From DATNPH01 sp036703315 (GTDB lineage: Bacteria > Cyanobacteriota > Cyanobacteriia > Cyanobacteriales > Coleofasciculaceae), in NCBI GenBank assembly GCA_036703315.1, contig DATNPH010000120.1, positions 1 through 64,000 of the forward strand: 64,000 bases of DNA. Direction: 5' to 3'. The position numbers and the translations under genes were made by a program. The notes under the pieces are model-generated. The model made no database searches, had not been told where the DNA came from, and saw nothing but the letters and a program-made list of their open reading frames with translations. Below, one piece after another: positions 53,985 to 63,408 of this stretch; position 1 is the stretch's first letter, and every line of letters starts with the position of its first letter.

Positions 53985-54935
53985 CTAAACCTTTGTGACA
54001 CGCGATCGCCCCAGTAATCCTTGGGGTCTAACCAGCAGCATGATAAATAATAGGGCAAATGCGATCGCCTCCTTATAACCCGAATAGTCCGAAGGAACAA
54101 ATGCCTCTGCCAAGCCGATCACTAATCCCCCCAGTACCGCACCCGGAATATTACCTAACCCTCCCAACACAATCACTCCTAAACCTTTAAGTCCGAAAGA
54201 AATACCAAAATAAGGCCCAGCAATACTCACACTAGAGCCGACTAACGTTCCGGCTAAACCTCCGAGAAAACCACTCAAAAAGAACGTCAGTACAATAAAG
54301 CGTTCAGTATTAATTCCTAGCAGACTCGCTGTTGTAGCATCCTCAGCCACAGCTTGCAAAGCCTTACCTATTTTTGTGTAATTAATTAAATAAGTCAGAA
54401 TGACTAAAATAATTGCAGATACCCCAAAGATTACGCCTTGAACTGTACGTACCATAACGGGTTTTTCTGCAGTTCCAAAATTCATGGCTTCTGGCAAGTT
54501 GCCATAAACATTAGCTGGGAATGTATAGATTTCTGCACCAACTAGATACTGAATTAAATTAACAATTACGACAGCAGCACCCAGACTAGAAACCAATGTT
54601 AGCAGTGGATCGGCACCTCTAGCGCGTAACGGTTTAAATGCCAAACGTTCTACCACTACACCAGCCATGCCAGCTAAAATGCTTCCGATGAATAAGGCGA
54701 TCGCAAAGGGCAACTGTATCGGTAAAGACGCATTAGCCAACAGCCCATTAAAGCCAAAAACCCCTCCCGCTAAGCTATACGTAAAGTAAGCTCCCAGCGT
54801 AAAAATCGCCCCATGAGCAAAATTGATAATTCCTAGAATGGAGAAAACTAACGTATAACCTAAAGCAAAAATGGCGTAAACACTGCCGATAGATAAACCA
54901 TTTAGAAATTGCTGTAAAAATAGAGTAAAGTCCAT
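53985..54935 (-). CDS. livH: Branched-chain/neutral amino-acid ABC permease (LivH type)
   Basis: 316 residues, about eight membrane helices. LNGLSIGSVYAIFALGYTLVFSILGIINFAHGA is the LivH hallmark, and KALQAVAEDATTASLLGINTERFIVLTF is the cytoplasmic coupling loop. It lies 98 bases upstream of livM. Heptamer-type repeats (TTAGTCA units) fill the start of the spacer upstream at 54940-54962. Confidence 0.94.
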   Translation of the reverse strand: MDFTLFLQQFLNGLSIGSVYAIFALGYTLVFSILGIINFAHGAIFTLGAYFTYSLAGGVFGFNGLLANASLPIQLPFAIALFIGSILAGMAGVVVERLAFKPLRARGADPLLTLVSSLGAAVVIVNLIQYLVGAEIYTFPANVYGNLPEAMNFGTAEKPVMVRTVQGVIFGVSAIILVILTYLINYTKIGKALQAVAEDATTASLLGINTERFIVLTFFLSGFLGGLAGTLVGSSVSIAGPYFGISFGLKGLGVIVLGGLGNIPGAVLGGLVIGLAEAFVPSDYSGYKEAIAFALLFIMLLVRPQGLLGRSRVTKV

Positions 54936-55137
54936 AGTTATTAGTCATTAGTCATTAGTTACAGTATTTACCTCAGCGTAAGTATCGATTATCTTTTGGC
55001 GAAACTCCAGCGAGTAGGCTTGCATCCTTATTCATATAAAATTGAATATCAAAATCATACCATTCGTATCTCATTAGCCTGAAAAAGGCTGTATTAGTCA
55101 TTAGTGATTAGTCTAGTGACTAATCACTAATGACTAG

Positions 55138-56358
55138 TTACTTCAAAAATGCAAACTTCCCATTTTTCCCATCTGTCTCCATCTTGATCTGAGCTACGTA
55201 AAACTGATTTTGTTTCACTTCGCCCTCTGGATCAAAAGCAATTTCACCGAGAGGTGTATCATATTTCCCCGCTAAAATTTGCTTGTTCAGCTGTGTGCGT
55301 AACTGTTCTAGAGACAAGGTATTGAGTTTAGTTTTAGTATCTAAAGCTTTCAGCGCATCTACAAATACCTGTACTCCAGTGAAAGCTTGAGCACTAAATT
55401 GCGGTGGTTCTTTCTTGTTTTGTGCTTTATAAGCATCCCGGAAAGTCTTGTTAATCTCACTGGGTAATTCAGGACTATAGGCTTGAGCAATTAAAACTCC
55501 CTCGCAGAAAGTCTGACACACAGGATAAATATTCGATGTATTCAGACCATTGCCGCCAATAATTAAATTTTTGTATCCTAATTGACGCAATTGTTTAATC
55601 AAATTCCCACCATCTGCGGCTAGACCGGAGATAATGATCAGATCAGGTTTGAGGTTAATCGCATTAGTTGCCTGGGTTTGGAAATCTGTGTCAGTGGTTT
55701 GAAACTTTTGTACAGTTACTAAATCAAGATTTTGGTCTTTAACCGTCTTTTGGAAAGTCTCTGTCTCTGATTTACTGAAGGCATCATTCTGAGCAAATAA
55801 GACCGCAACTTTCTTAAGTTTAGGATTGAGCTTGAGTGCTTCTTTCACTGCATTTGGAGCAACAACAGCTACAGGTGCTGACACACGAGAAACATACTCA
55901 CCAATCTGAGGAATTCCTTTGGCGGTATTAGAAGGCCCTAAGACTGGCACTTTAGCGCGATCGGCACTTCGATCAGCGGCAAAAGCTTGCTGTGATAGTG
56001 TTGGCCCAACAATCCCAACAACTTTATCTCGGTTAATCAAAGTATTAAAGGCATTAATTGCCCCTTGTTCGTCACCTGCTGTATCTTGGAAAACTAGCTT
56101 AATGGGTGTGCCATTAACTCCACCTTTTTGATTAAAATACTGCTCAGCAATTTTGGCACCAAGGACTTGTTCTTGACCCAATAATGAAACGTTACTGGTT
56201 TGTGCGACAGCAATGCCTATTGGGATAGCTACTGCTGATGTATTGCCTGGGCTATTATTAGTTGTTGCAGCAGGTTTGTTGTTCTGAGAACAAGCAACAA
56301 CTAGGACAAAGGCGATCAATCCCGTAAGTATTGGTGTAAAGATTCTTTTCTTAAACAT
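55138..56358 (-). CDS. Branched-chain/neutral amino-acid substrate-binding lipoprotein (LivJ/LivK/NatB type)
   Basis: 406 residues. A lipobox (FVLVVACSQ) gives a lipidated Cys at 23. The mature protein is a type I periplasmic binding fold: AIPIGIAVAQTSNVSLLGQEQ, GVNGTPIKLVFQDTAGDEQ, and VVGIVGPTLSQQAFAADRSAD. It captures the amino acid for the LivHMGF complex. The ATG at 56358 is preceded by a weakly purine-rich leader; the divergent region 56359-56631 carries both promoters. Exact substrate range is not deducible. Confidence 0.92.
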   Translation of the reverse strand: MFKKRIFTPILTGLIAFVLVVACSQNNKPAATTNNSPGNTSAVAIPIGIAVAQTSNVSLLGQEQVLGAKIAEQYFNQKGGVNGTPIKLVFQDTAGDEQGAINAFNTLINRDKVVGIVGPTLSQQAFAADRSADRAKVPVLGPSNTAKGIPQIGEYVSRVSAPVAVVAPNAVKEALKLNPKLKKVAVLFAQNDAFSKSETETFQKTVKDQNLDLVTVQKFQTTDTDFQTQATNAINLKPDLIIISGLAADGGNLIKQLRQLGYKNLIIGGNGLNTSNIYPVCQTFCEGVLIAQAYSPELPSEINKTFRDAYKAQNKKEPPQFSAQAFTGVQVFVDALKALDTKTKLNTLSLEQLRTQLNKQILAGKYDTPLGEIAFDPEGEVKQNQFYVAQIKMETDGKNGKFAFLK

Positions 56359-56631
56359 CTTCAGTCTTTGATGTGAGCGTATCTCCTAATTATCTATCTA
56401 ATGGTAGAGGTTATTAAAATCTTAAAAAATCTCTATTGAATTTTTTCAAAATCTTTAGAGGCTAGGCAAGTGAAGACAAAAATATTTTATTATACCGTGT
56501 TTTCCTTTTTTGTGATTTTTTTTAACTTAAAATAATGTTTTGAGATCGCAATCATGAAACTGCATAAGTGCAAAATTGTGAGATATAGATTTGCAGTGGA
56601 TGATTGCTGAATACTGAACCCGTTGATAGCC

Positions 56632-58494
56632 ATGCGTCTCCCAAGAATTAGCCTCACTGCCCTCCTTACCCTAGTAGCTACTCTGACGATTAGCGATGTC
56701 CCCCTAATCGACAATCTCAAATTTAAAACCCACACCTATCAGGCGTTGGCTCAAACCCTAGATACTCGTAAAGCGTCAGCAGAGCAACTACTAGACCAAG
56801 GTACTAAGCTGTTTCAAGCGAGTCAATTAGAAGCCGCATTACAGTCTTGGCAACAGGCACTGACTATCTATAGAGAAATTGGCGATCGCGCGGGAGAGGG
56901 TCAGGCTCTGCACAATCTGGGACGTACTCTCCTTCAATCTGGCAATCTTGCGCCTGCCGAGAAAACCTTAATCGATAGCATTCAGGTTTGGGAATCTCTA
57001 CGGACACAACTTGGGGGCAAGAACGCTAACAACGTATCGATTTTTGAAACACAAGCTCAAAGTTATCGCAATTTACAACAAGCTCTCGTCGCCCAGAACA
57101 GAAACGATGCGGCTCTGGAAATTGCCGAACGGGGTAGAGCTAGGGCGTTTGTAGAGTTGTTGGAGTCTCGGTTACCCTCCAACGGAAGAGCGCAACACCT
57201 TCCAACCAGACAAATGGCGATCTCTCCACCCACGATTGAGCAGATTAAACAGATCGCCAAGGAGCATAACGCTACACTCGTTGAATATTCAATTATTTCT
57301 GATAATTTTCAAGTTTCAGGTAAGCAACAAACCCAGGAATCAGACCTGTTCATTTGGGTAATCCAGCCTACTGGTGAAGTTACCTTGCGCCGCGTTGACC
57401 TAAAACCTCTGTGGCAAAAACAAAATACATCGCTCACTGACTTAGTTGCCAATACCCGTAAAGCCATTGGTTTGAGCGGCGATAGCAGCGTTTCTCAAGT
57501 TGAGAAGCGCCAAACCAAAGGTAGCCAGATCCAGATCCTTAAGACTCCCAACCGTCTAGCAGTACCTTCGCAAGAGGTTCGCCAAACTAAGGAGTTACAA
57601 CAACTCTATCAACTGTTGATCCAACCGATCGCGGATCTCCTACCCAAAGACCCAAGCGCCCGTGTTGTCTTCATCCCTCAAGGTTCGCTGTTCTTGGTTC
57701 CCTTTGCAGCTCTCCAAGATGCTTCGGGTAAGTACCTGATCGAACAACATAGCATCCTGACGGCTCCGGCAATTCAGGTACTGGCTTTAACCCGCCAACA
57801 ACGGCAAAGGTTAGGGAGTGGGCAATTGGGAGTAGGGAGTGGGGAATTTTTAGTGGTGGGTAATCCTACGATGCCTAGCCTTCCAGCGAAACCGGGAGAA
57901 CGCCCGCAACAGTTGGCTAGTCTACCAGGTGCGGAACAGGAAGCAAAAGCGATCGCTGCCCTTTTGAATACTCAAGCCATCACTGGCAATCAAGCTACTA
58001 AGGTTGCCATATTACAGAAAATGCCGAGAGCGCGGATCATTCATCTGGCAACTAGCGGGATAGTGGATCAGATGCGGGGAATCAGGAGTGCGATCGCACT
58101 GGCTCCAGATCCCTCCGTCTCCGGCACCCCCCCTGACCAAGGGGGAGACAGGGCGGGTAACGGCTTCCTCACGGCTGAAGAAATCTTTGATATGAAGCTA
58201 AATGCAGAATTGGTGGTGCTGAGTGGCTGTGACACTGGGCTAGGCACAATTACAGGAGATGGCGTGATTGGCCTATCGCGATCGTTTATTGCTGCTGGGG
58301 TTCCCAGTGTAATCGTCTCGTTGGGATATGTATCCGATGAGGCGACGGCTTTGCTAATGACCGAGTTTTATCGCATTCTCTCTTCAACGCCCGATAAAGC
58401 CCAAGCGCTGCGCCAAGCTATGCTGACGACGATGAAAAAGTATCCTAATCCGATAGACTGGGGGGCTTTCACGTTGATTGGAGAAGCGGAGTGA
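56632..58494 (+). CDS. TPR-CHAT protein lacking the expected catalytic His
   Basis: 620 residues from ATG 56632; an upstream in-frame TTG (56623) is less likely. A signal peptide (RISLTALLTLVATLTISDVP) suggests export. TPR-like helices at about 45-170 (GTKLFQASQLEAALQSWQQA) are followed by a CHAT domain to the C-terminus. The Cys motif LVVLSGCDTGLG is intact. The catalytic His of CHAT/caspase-fold proteases lies in HLATHG; here it reads HLATSG (about 58043-58060), so the His is Ser. The domain may be a non-proteolytic scaffold. Heptamer repeats inserted at about 57820-57848 encode LGSGQLGVGSGEF between CHAT elements. Confidence 0.85.
   Translation: MRLPRISLTALLTLVATLTISDVPLIDNLKFKTHTYQALAQTLDTRKASAEQLLDQGTKLFQASQLEAALQSWQQALTIYREIGDRAGEGQALHNLGRTLLQSGNLAPAEKTLIDSIQVWESLRTQLGGKNANNVSIFETQAQSYRNLQQALVAQNRNDAALEIAERGRARAFVELLESRLPSNGRAQHLPTRQMAISPPTIEQIKQIAKEHNATLVEYSIISDNFQVSGKQQTQESDLFIWVIQPTGEVTLRRVDLKPLWQKQNTSLTDLVANTRKAIGLSGDSSVSQVEKRQTKGSQIQILKTPNRLAVPSQEVRQTKELQQLYQLLIQPIADLLPKDPSARVVFIPQGSLFLVPFAALQDASGKYLIEQHSILTAPAIQVLALTRQQRQRLGSGQLGVGSGEFLVVGNPTMPSLPAKPGERPQQLASLPGAEQEAKAIAALLNTQAITGNQATKVAILQKMPRARIIHLATSGIVDQMRGIRSAIALAPDPSVSGTPPDQGGDRAGNGFLTAEEIFDMKLNAELVVLSGCDTGLGTITGDGVIGLSRSFIAAGVPSVIVSLGYVSDEATALLMTEFYRILSSTPDKAQALRQAMLTTMKKYPNPIDWGAFTLIGEAE
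57818..57849 (+). repeat. GGGAGTG/GGGCAAT heptamer array inside the CHAT gene
   Basis: Four to five related 7-bp units (GGGAGTG, GGCAATT, GGGAGTA) lie in frame. This is the same class as the lpxB arrays. Confidence 0.65.
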
Positions 58495-58610
58495 GTAATG
58501 TCGCGACCTCTCCCCCAACCCCTGCTTAAAAAAGCGATCGCCCGAAAGGGTGCGGATCAAAGACTCTATCGCCTGCCCTGAATCCTTCTGTAAGCTAAAA
58601 TTCAAGCAGA

Positions 58611-59378
58611 ATGGGCATTGTGCAAGTTAGCTTCCGCATGATCGAAACACTCTCTCTTCGACTTTACGAACTCGAACAATTTGCCAACGGACTGGTTGAT
58701 AACCAACTCTCACACCTTAGCTGGGTGAGTATCGGTATTATCTTTTGCGCAGGGTTGCTGACCAGCCTCACGCCCTGTATGCTCTCTATGCTGCCCATCA
58801 CTATTGGCTACATCGGAGGCTATGAAACACAAGGACGCCTCCAAGCGGCGGCTCAGTCAACTTGGTTTTCCTTGGGGTTAGCCACTACATTAGCGGCTTT
58901 AGGAATTCTGGCGGCGTCTGTAGGGCGCATTTATGGTCAAGTTGGAGTTGGTTTGCCAATAATCGTCAGTCTGATTGCAATCATTATGGGACTGAACTTA
59001 CTGGAAGCCTTGCCTCTACAGTTGCCCTCGTTTGGTGGTATGGAGTGGATTTCCAAAGACTTACCAAAAGGTGTGCGCTCTTATCTAATTGGCTTGACCT
59101 TTGGTGTGGTAGCTTCCCCTTGCAGTACTCCTGTCTTGGCAACATTACTCACTTGGGTTGCCGCCAAGCAAGACTTGATTTTAGGCGGCGTCTTGCTGCT
59201 ATCCTACACAGCAGGTTATGTTGCACCGCTGATTTTGGCGGGTACCTTTACGGCTTCTATTAAAAAGTTACTGGAATTGCGCCAGTGGTCTAGTTGGATT
59301 ACGCCAGCAAGTGGTGTTCTTTTGGTGGGCTTTGGCGTGTTTTCCCTGCTCTCTCGGATTCCTGCGGGAATTTTTTAA
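58611..59378 (+). CDS. ccdA: Cytochrome c biogenesis transmembrane thiol transporter
   Basis: 255 residues; a later ATG at 58638 (MIETLSLRLYELEQFANGLV) may be the true start. Six membrane helices carry the two redox cysteines in SLTPCMLSMLPIT and VASPCSTPVLATLL. CcdA passes electrons from stromal/cytoplasmic thioredoxin across the thylakoid membrane to reduce apocytochrome c. It is followed 9 bases later by ccs1, the heme-delivery partner, forming a system II operon. Confidence 0.93.
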   Translation: MGIVQVSFRMIETLSLRLYELEQFANGLVDNQLSHLSWVSIGIIFCAGLLTSLTPCMLSMLPITIGYIGGYETQGRLQAAAQSTWFSLGLATTLAALGILAASVGRIYGQVGVGLPIIVSLIAIIMGLNLLEALPLQLPSFGGMEWISKDLPKGVRSYLIGLTFGVVASPCSTPVLATLLTWVAAKQDLILGGVLLLSYTAGYVAPLILAGTFTASIKKLLELRQWSSWITPASGVLLVGFGVFSLLSRIPAGIF

Positions 59379-59387
59379 TTACATCAA

Positions 59388-60776
59388 ATGAGTGTAGAAA
59401 ATTCATCAGTTAATATCGGGGATTTTTTCCGGCGTCAGCTGTTGCCAGTGTTAGCCGACTTAAGGCTGGCGATCATGCTACTACTAGCGATCGCACTTTT
59501 TAGCATCAGCGGGACGGTAATCGAGCAGGGTCAGTCCTTCGCGTTTTATCAAGCCAATTATCCAGAAAACCCAGCCCTGTTTGGTTTCCTTACCTGGAAA
59601 GTACTTTTGGCGTTAGGACTAGATCACGTATATCGTACTTGGTGGTTTTTGTCAATACTCATTCTATTTGGCAGTAGTCTGACCGCTTGTACCTTTACCC
59701 GTCAGTTTCCCGCCCTCAAAGCCGCCCGCAACTGGAAATTCTACAAGGAACCCCGGCAGTTTGAGAAACTCGCCCTTAGTGCAGAACTCGAAACAGGTTC
59801 CCTAACCTCTCTTTCCCAACTGCTAGAAAAGCGCCGCTATAAGGTCTTTCAAGAAGGTGAGTCTCTCTACGCTCGTAAAGGAATTATTGGACGTATTGGC
59901 CCCATCATTGTCCATGCCAGTATGCTGATTATCTTAGCGGGGGCGATTTGGGGGGCGCTGACGGGATTTATTGCTCAGGAAATGGTTCCCAGTGGCAATA
60001 CATTCCAAGTAAAAAATATCGTAGATGCTGGCCCCTTAGCCGCACCACAAATTCCTAAAGATTGGTCAGTACGCGTAAATCGCTTCTGGATTGACTACAC
60101 AGCAACGGGTGGAATTGACCAGTTTTACTCCGATTTGTCTGTTCTAGATAATCAAGGGAAGGAAGTTGATAAGCAGAAAATTTATGTTAATAAGCCATTA
60201 CGCTATCGGGGAGTGACACTTTACCAAACGGATTGGGGAATAGCTGCCGTTCAAGTGCGATTGAACAAAAGCCCGATTTTCCAGATACCAATGGCGCAAC
60301 TTGATACTGGTGGAAAGGGACGCATTTGGGGAACCTGGATTCCTACCAAACCAGATTTGAGTGAAGGGGTTTCACTGCTGGCAAGAGATTTGCAGGGAAC
60401 ACTGCTGGTGTACGATGCGGCTGGCAAGCTGACTTCTACGGTTCGTTCGGGTATGGCAACTGAGGTGAATGGCGTCACTATGAGAATAGTCGATGTCATC
60501 GGAAGTACTGGCTTACAAATCAAAGCTGATCCAGGCATTCCTTTTGTTTACACTGGCTTTGGCTTGTTGATGCTGGGTGTGGTTATGAGCTATGTCTCTC
60601 ACTCTCAGATTTGGGCCTTACAAAAGGGAGATAGGTTTTATGTAGGTGGCAGAACTAACCGCGCACAAGTTGCCTTTGAGCGAGAAGTTATCGAGATTTT
60701 GGATCAGTTGAGTAATCAGATACCAGTGGCAGAGGATTCAGCTGTGGTGACAGAATCTCTTGCCAGTCAAACTTAG
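59388..60776 (+). CDS. ccsB: Cytochrome c biogenesis protein Ccs1/ResB
   Basis: 462 residues. Membrane helices flank LRLAIMLLLAIALFSISGTV and the WWFLSILILFGSSLTACTF segment. A large lumenal domain (about 185-380) holds KIYVNKPLRYRGVTLYQTDWG, the conserved ResB core. With CcsA it attaches heme to apocytochromes c on the lumen side. ccsA is not in the window. The gene is also called ccs1 or resB. The ATG at 59388 follows ccdA directly. Confidence 0.94.
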   Translation: MSVENSSVNIGDFFRRQLLPVLADLRLAIMLLLAIALFSISGTVIEQGQSFAFYQANYPENPALFGFLTWKVLLALGLDHVYRTWWFLSILILFGSSLTACTFTRQFPALKAARNWKFYKEPRQFEKLALSAELETGSLTSLSQLLEKRRYKVFQEGESLYARKGIIGRIGPIIVHASMLIILAGAIWGALTGFIAQEMVPSGNTFQVKNIVDAGPLAAPQIPKDWSVRVNRFWIDYTATGGIDQFYSDLSVLDNQGKEVDKQKIYVNKPLRYRGVTLYQTDWGIAAVQVRLNKSPIFQIPMAQLDTGGKGRIWGTWIPTKPDLSEGVSLLARDLQGTLLVYDAAGKLTSTVRSGMATEVNGVTMRIVDVIGSTGLQIKADPGIPFVYTGFGLLMLGVVMSYVSHSQIWALQKGDRFYVGGRTNRAQVAFEREVIEILDQLSNQIPVAEDSAVVTESLASQT

Positions 60777-60799
60777 ACGGTTACACTTTGCACCCACCA

Positions 60800-60851
60800 A
60801 GGGTTTTAAGCCTTGGCTAAGATGTTGTAGGGGTGCAAGGCTTAAAACCCT
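60800..60851. terminator. 16-bp perfect hairpin after ccs1
   Basis: AGGGTTTTAAGCCTTG (60800-60815) pairs with CAAGGCTTAAAACCCT (60836-60851) around a 20-base loop. A second nested pair, TGCACCC and GGGTGCA, lies partly outside and partly within. There is no T-tract on the plus strand. It is a dispersed palindrome that may also end transcription. Confidence 0.55.
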
Positions 60852-61068
60852 ACCATGTGTGTGGTACACAAACATGTGCAGGTGTTGTTGAGCATCCAAG
60901 ATTCCTCAGTTAATGCGAAAAAGCCACCCGCGATACTTAAGCTATACTGAGCGACAGTACGTTCCTTGATGGCAAATCGCTAATAAACCTTTATTGTGCT
61001 GGCCTCGTCATCCCAAAAAATTGACCGCGCCTAATCCGGATAATCGAACGGAGCGACTTTCTCATTAA

Positions 61069-62427
61069 ATGGAAACCCTAAACTTGCTTCGCTCTGGACA
61101 GTTAGCGGGGAGCAAACGACTCAATCTTGCCTGCGGACTGACTCAATTTCCATCAGAGATTTTTGCTCTGGCAGATTCCTTAGAAATCTTGGATCTATCG
61201 AATAACCATTTAAGTGCCTTACCCGATGAGTTTGAACGGTTGAAGCACCTCAAAATTGTTTTCTTTACCAACAATGATTTTGAGGAAATTCCCTCCGTGA
61301 TCAGGCACTGCCTTGGCCTCAAGATGGTGAGTTTTAAATCCAACCAGATTGCGAGTATTGGCGAGCATGCCCTACCGCCTAAGCTCCGTTGGCTGATTCT
61401 CACCAGTAATAAAATTGAGAAGCTACCCGCTTCCCTTGGCAGCTTGAGCCATTTGCAAAAGCTGATGCTGGCTGGCAATCGGCTCCAGTCGCTCCCAGAG
61501 GAGATGGCTTCGTGCAAGAATTTGGAACTCATACGGCTTTCGGCGAATCACCTCCAGGCGCTGCCCCCCTGGTTGTTCACCCTTCCTCGCCTGTCTTGGC
61601 TGGCTTATGCTGGCAACCCCTTGTGTAGTGTAGACGCTACGGCCAAGCCAGCGCTACCAGACATTGATTGGGCTGATCTAACACTGGGGGAAACCCTTGG
61701 ACAAGGTGCTTCCGGGGTGATTTATAAGGGGCTTTGGACGACCAAGCTTGCCCAAAAAGAGGTAGCGATCAAAATATTCAAGGGTGAGGTTACCAGTGAT
61801 GGGTTGCCTGCTGATGAAATGGCTGCTTGTCTTGCGGCTGGGTGCCATGACAATCTTGTTAACGTGCTAGGCAAGCTCAGCAACGGACCCCAGGAGAAAC
61901 AAGGGCTTGTGTTTTCGTTCATCCCCCCCGATTACAAAAGCTTAGGGCAGCCGCCAGACTTTGACACCTGCACAAGAGATACCTACAGTGCAAACGCTTC
62001 GTTCTCTTTGCCTGTCATTTTAGGCGTGACGATTGGCATTGCCTCTGCTGCCGCACACCTTCATGCTAAAGGCATCATGCATGGTGATCTCTATGCTCAC
62101 AATATTCTGGTCAATGAAACGGGCGATAGTTTGTTGGGAGACTTTGGAGCCGCCTCTTTTTATGACCCGAGTGATTTGGTGATGGGGCAAGCGCTAGAAC
62201 GGTTAGAGGTGAGGGCTTTTGGGTGTTTACTTGAGGATATGTTAGACCGTTGCACGCTCCAGGAGGAGTCTGAGCACTATAAAGCGGTGGAGAGTCTTCG
62301 TTGCTTACAGCAAGACTGTCTAAAGCAAGATTTATCACGGCGTCCTCAGTTTACAGAAATCGGCGAGCGTTTGACTAACGTTTTTCAACAGGTTTATGGC
62401 ACAGCCGAACAATTTTACACTGACTAA
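61069..62427 (+). CDS. Leucine-rich-repeat protein kinase
   Basis: 452 residues. Seven to eight leucine-rich repeats (about 15-185; LEILDLSNNHLSALPDEFER) are followed by a eukaryotic-type kinase domain (about 202-440). The Gly loop is LGQGASG (210-216), VAIK holds K235, and the catalytic loop is HGDLYAHN (D340, N345). The metal-binding motif is DFGAA (D358). The Arg of HRD is Gly, so activation-loop phosphorylation is probably not required. No membrane segment is seen. It is likely a soluble sensor; ligand and targets unknown. It stands alone. Confidence 0.88.
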   Translation: METLNLLRSGQLAGSKRLNLACGLTQFPSEIFALADSLEILDLSNNHLSALPDEFERLKHLKIVFFTNNDFEEIPSVIRHCLGLKMVSFKSNQIASIGEHALPPKLRWLILTSNKIEKLPASLGSLSHLQKLMLAGNRLQSLPEEMASCKNLELIRLSANHLQALPPWLFTLPRLSWLAYAGNPLCSVDATAKPALPDIDWADLTLGETLGQGASGVIYKGLWTTKLAQKEVAIKIFKGEVTSDGLPADEMAACLAAGCHDNLVNVLGKLSNGPQEKQGLVFSFIPPDYKSLGQPPDFDTCTRDTYSANASFSLPVILGVTIGIASAAAHLHAKGIMHGDLYAHNILVNETGDSLLGDFGAASFYDPSDLVMGQALERLEVRAFGCLLEDMLDRCTLQEESEHYKAVESLRCLQQDCLKQDLSRRPQFTEIGERLTNVFQQVYGTAEQFYTD

Positions 62428-62758
62428 TTAAATGACGCCGATGACAAGTTAGTGTTATCGAATAGAGCTTATCCGGAGAAGGGCTTCTAAAGCGCTGGCT
62501 TGAAATACCGATAATCGAAGAGAGCCGAAGCTTGAGGGTGAGCGCTAGGGATGTCGGGAAGTGGCAGTTTTGCGACATGCCCCACCTCCCAAAAAACAAT
62601 CGACGAAAGAGCCAGCAGTCAAAGAGTCAAATTGATATAGCAAGCTATAATGCTGACCCTATTAGAAAGCGATCGCGCCTATCCATCTTCTCGCGTTATC
62701 CGGATTTGGAGAGCAAACTTAGGTTGAAGTAGATAGTAGTTGACTTAAAGACAGCCCT
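62428..62758. other. Intergenic region
   Basis: 331 bases. A plus-strand frame at 62532-62732 has unusual composition and no recognisable domain, so it is not called. The end (62740-62758) is AT-mixed and leads into the lipoprotein gene. Confidence 0.4.
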
Positions 62759-63331
62759 ATGCAATTACTGAAGCTCGCTATTTCCCTAACCGCTTCAGCC
62801 ATCTTTCTTGTAGGCTGTACCTCTCAACCCCCACAAACTCTCTCCTCGCCTACTACATCGGAAAATCCTCAAACCACAGACAGCACTATCCTCGACGCAG
62901 CTGTCAAGGAACTGCAAGTCTTGAAAGCAAAGATTGAAAGTGGCATTGACGATAGAGCCTATTCAGTCATCATTACCAACACATTGCCAATCGTCCAAAA
63001 GGCTAAGGGCGAAGCTAAGGCAGTAGCTGCCGCGAAGTCTGCCTTACAAGGGCACCAATTAGCTCTAAAGTTGTGGCAGTGCGATCGCATTTACGGCTAC
63101 GAGGAACTGCACCAATGCCAAGATAAAGCTCTTGCAGAGATATTTGCCAAATATCCAGATATCAAAGCACAGGCAAAAGTAGCGGTTAAAGGGGAAGCTG
63201 TTGCCACCGCTAGCACGGGTTTGGATAAAGAAGCAATACTCAAGGCAATCTGGAAAAAGACAAGCGCTGATACTGAAATGGCGCGTCAGTTGGGAGCACA
63301 GCAGCAAGGGAGCAAGGGAGCAACCCCATAG
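62759..63331 (+). CDS. Lipoprotein of unknown function
   Basis: 190 residues with a signal peptide and lipobox (LKLAISLTASAIFLVGC; lipidated Cys at 20). A Ser/Thr/Pro linker is followed by helical sequence (TDSTILDAAVKELQVLKAK) and a segment with two Cys residues (LKLWQCDRIYGYEELHQCQD) that could form a disulfide. The C-terminus ends QGSKGATP, encoded by a short GCAAGGGA repeat. I recognise no family. It is probably anchored in the plasma membrane facing the periplasm. Confidence 0.75.
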   Translation: MQLLKLAISLTASAIFLVGCTSQPPQTLSSPTTSENPQTTDSTILDAAVKELQVLKAKIESGIDDRAYSVIITNTLPIVQKAKGEAKAVAAAKSALQGHQLALKLWQCDRIYGYEELHQCQDKALAEIFAKYPDIKAQAKVAVKGEAVATASTGLDKEAILKAIWKKTSADTEMARQLGAQQQGSKGATP

Positions 63332-63408
63332 GATGATGTTGTGGAAATGTCCACAATCGGTCTTTAGATTGAGGAGAGGCTCTGGGTTGTGGGTGATTAT
63401 TAGTGATT

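Noticed and set aside
60780..61068. tRNA-like folding in the region after ccs1
   Set aside because: The strong pairing is a simple 16-bp hairpin; no cloverleaf arms or TPsiC-loop sequence are seen.
62532..62732. Possible 66-residue protein between the kinase and lipoprotein genes
   Set aside because: Composition is unusual, no domain is visible and no ribosome binding site precedes it.
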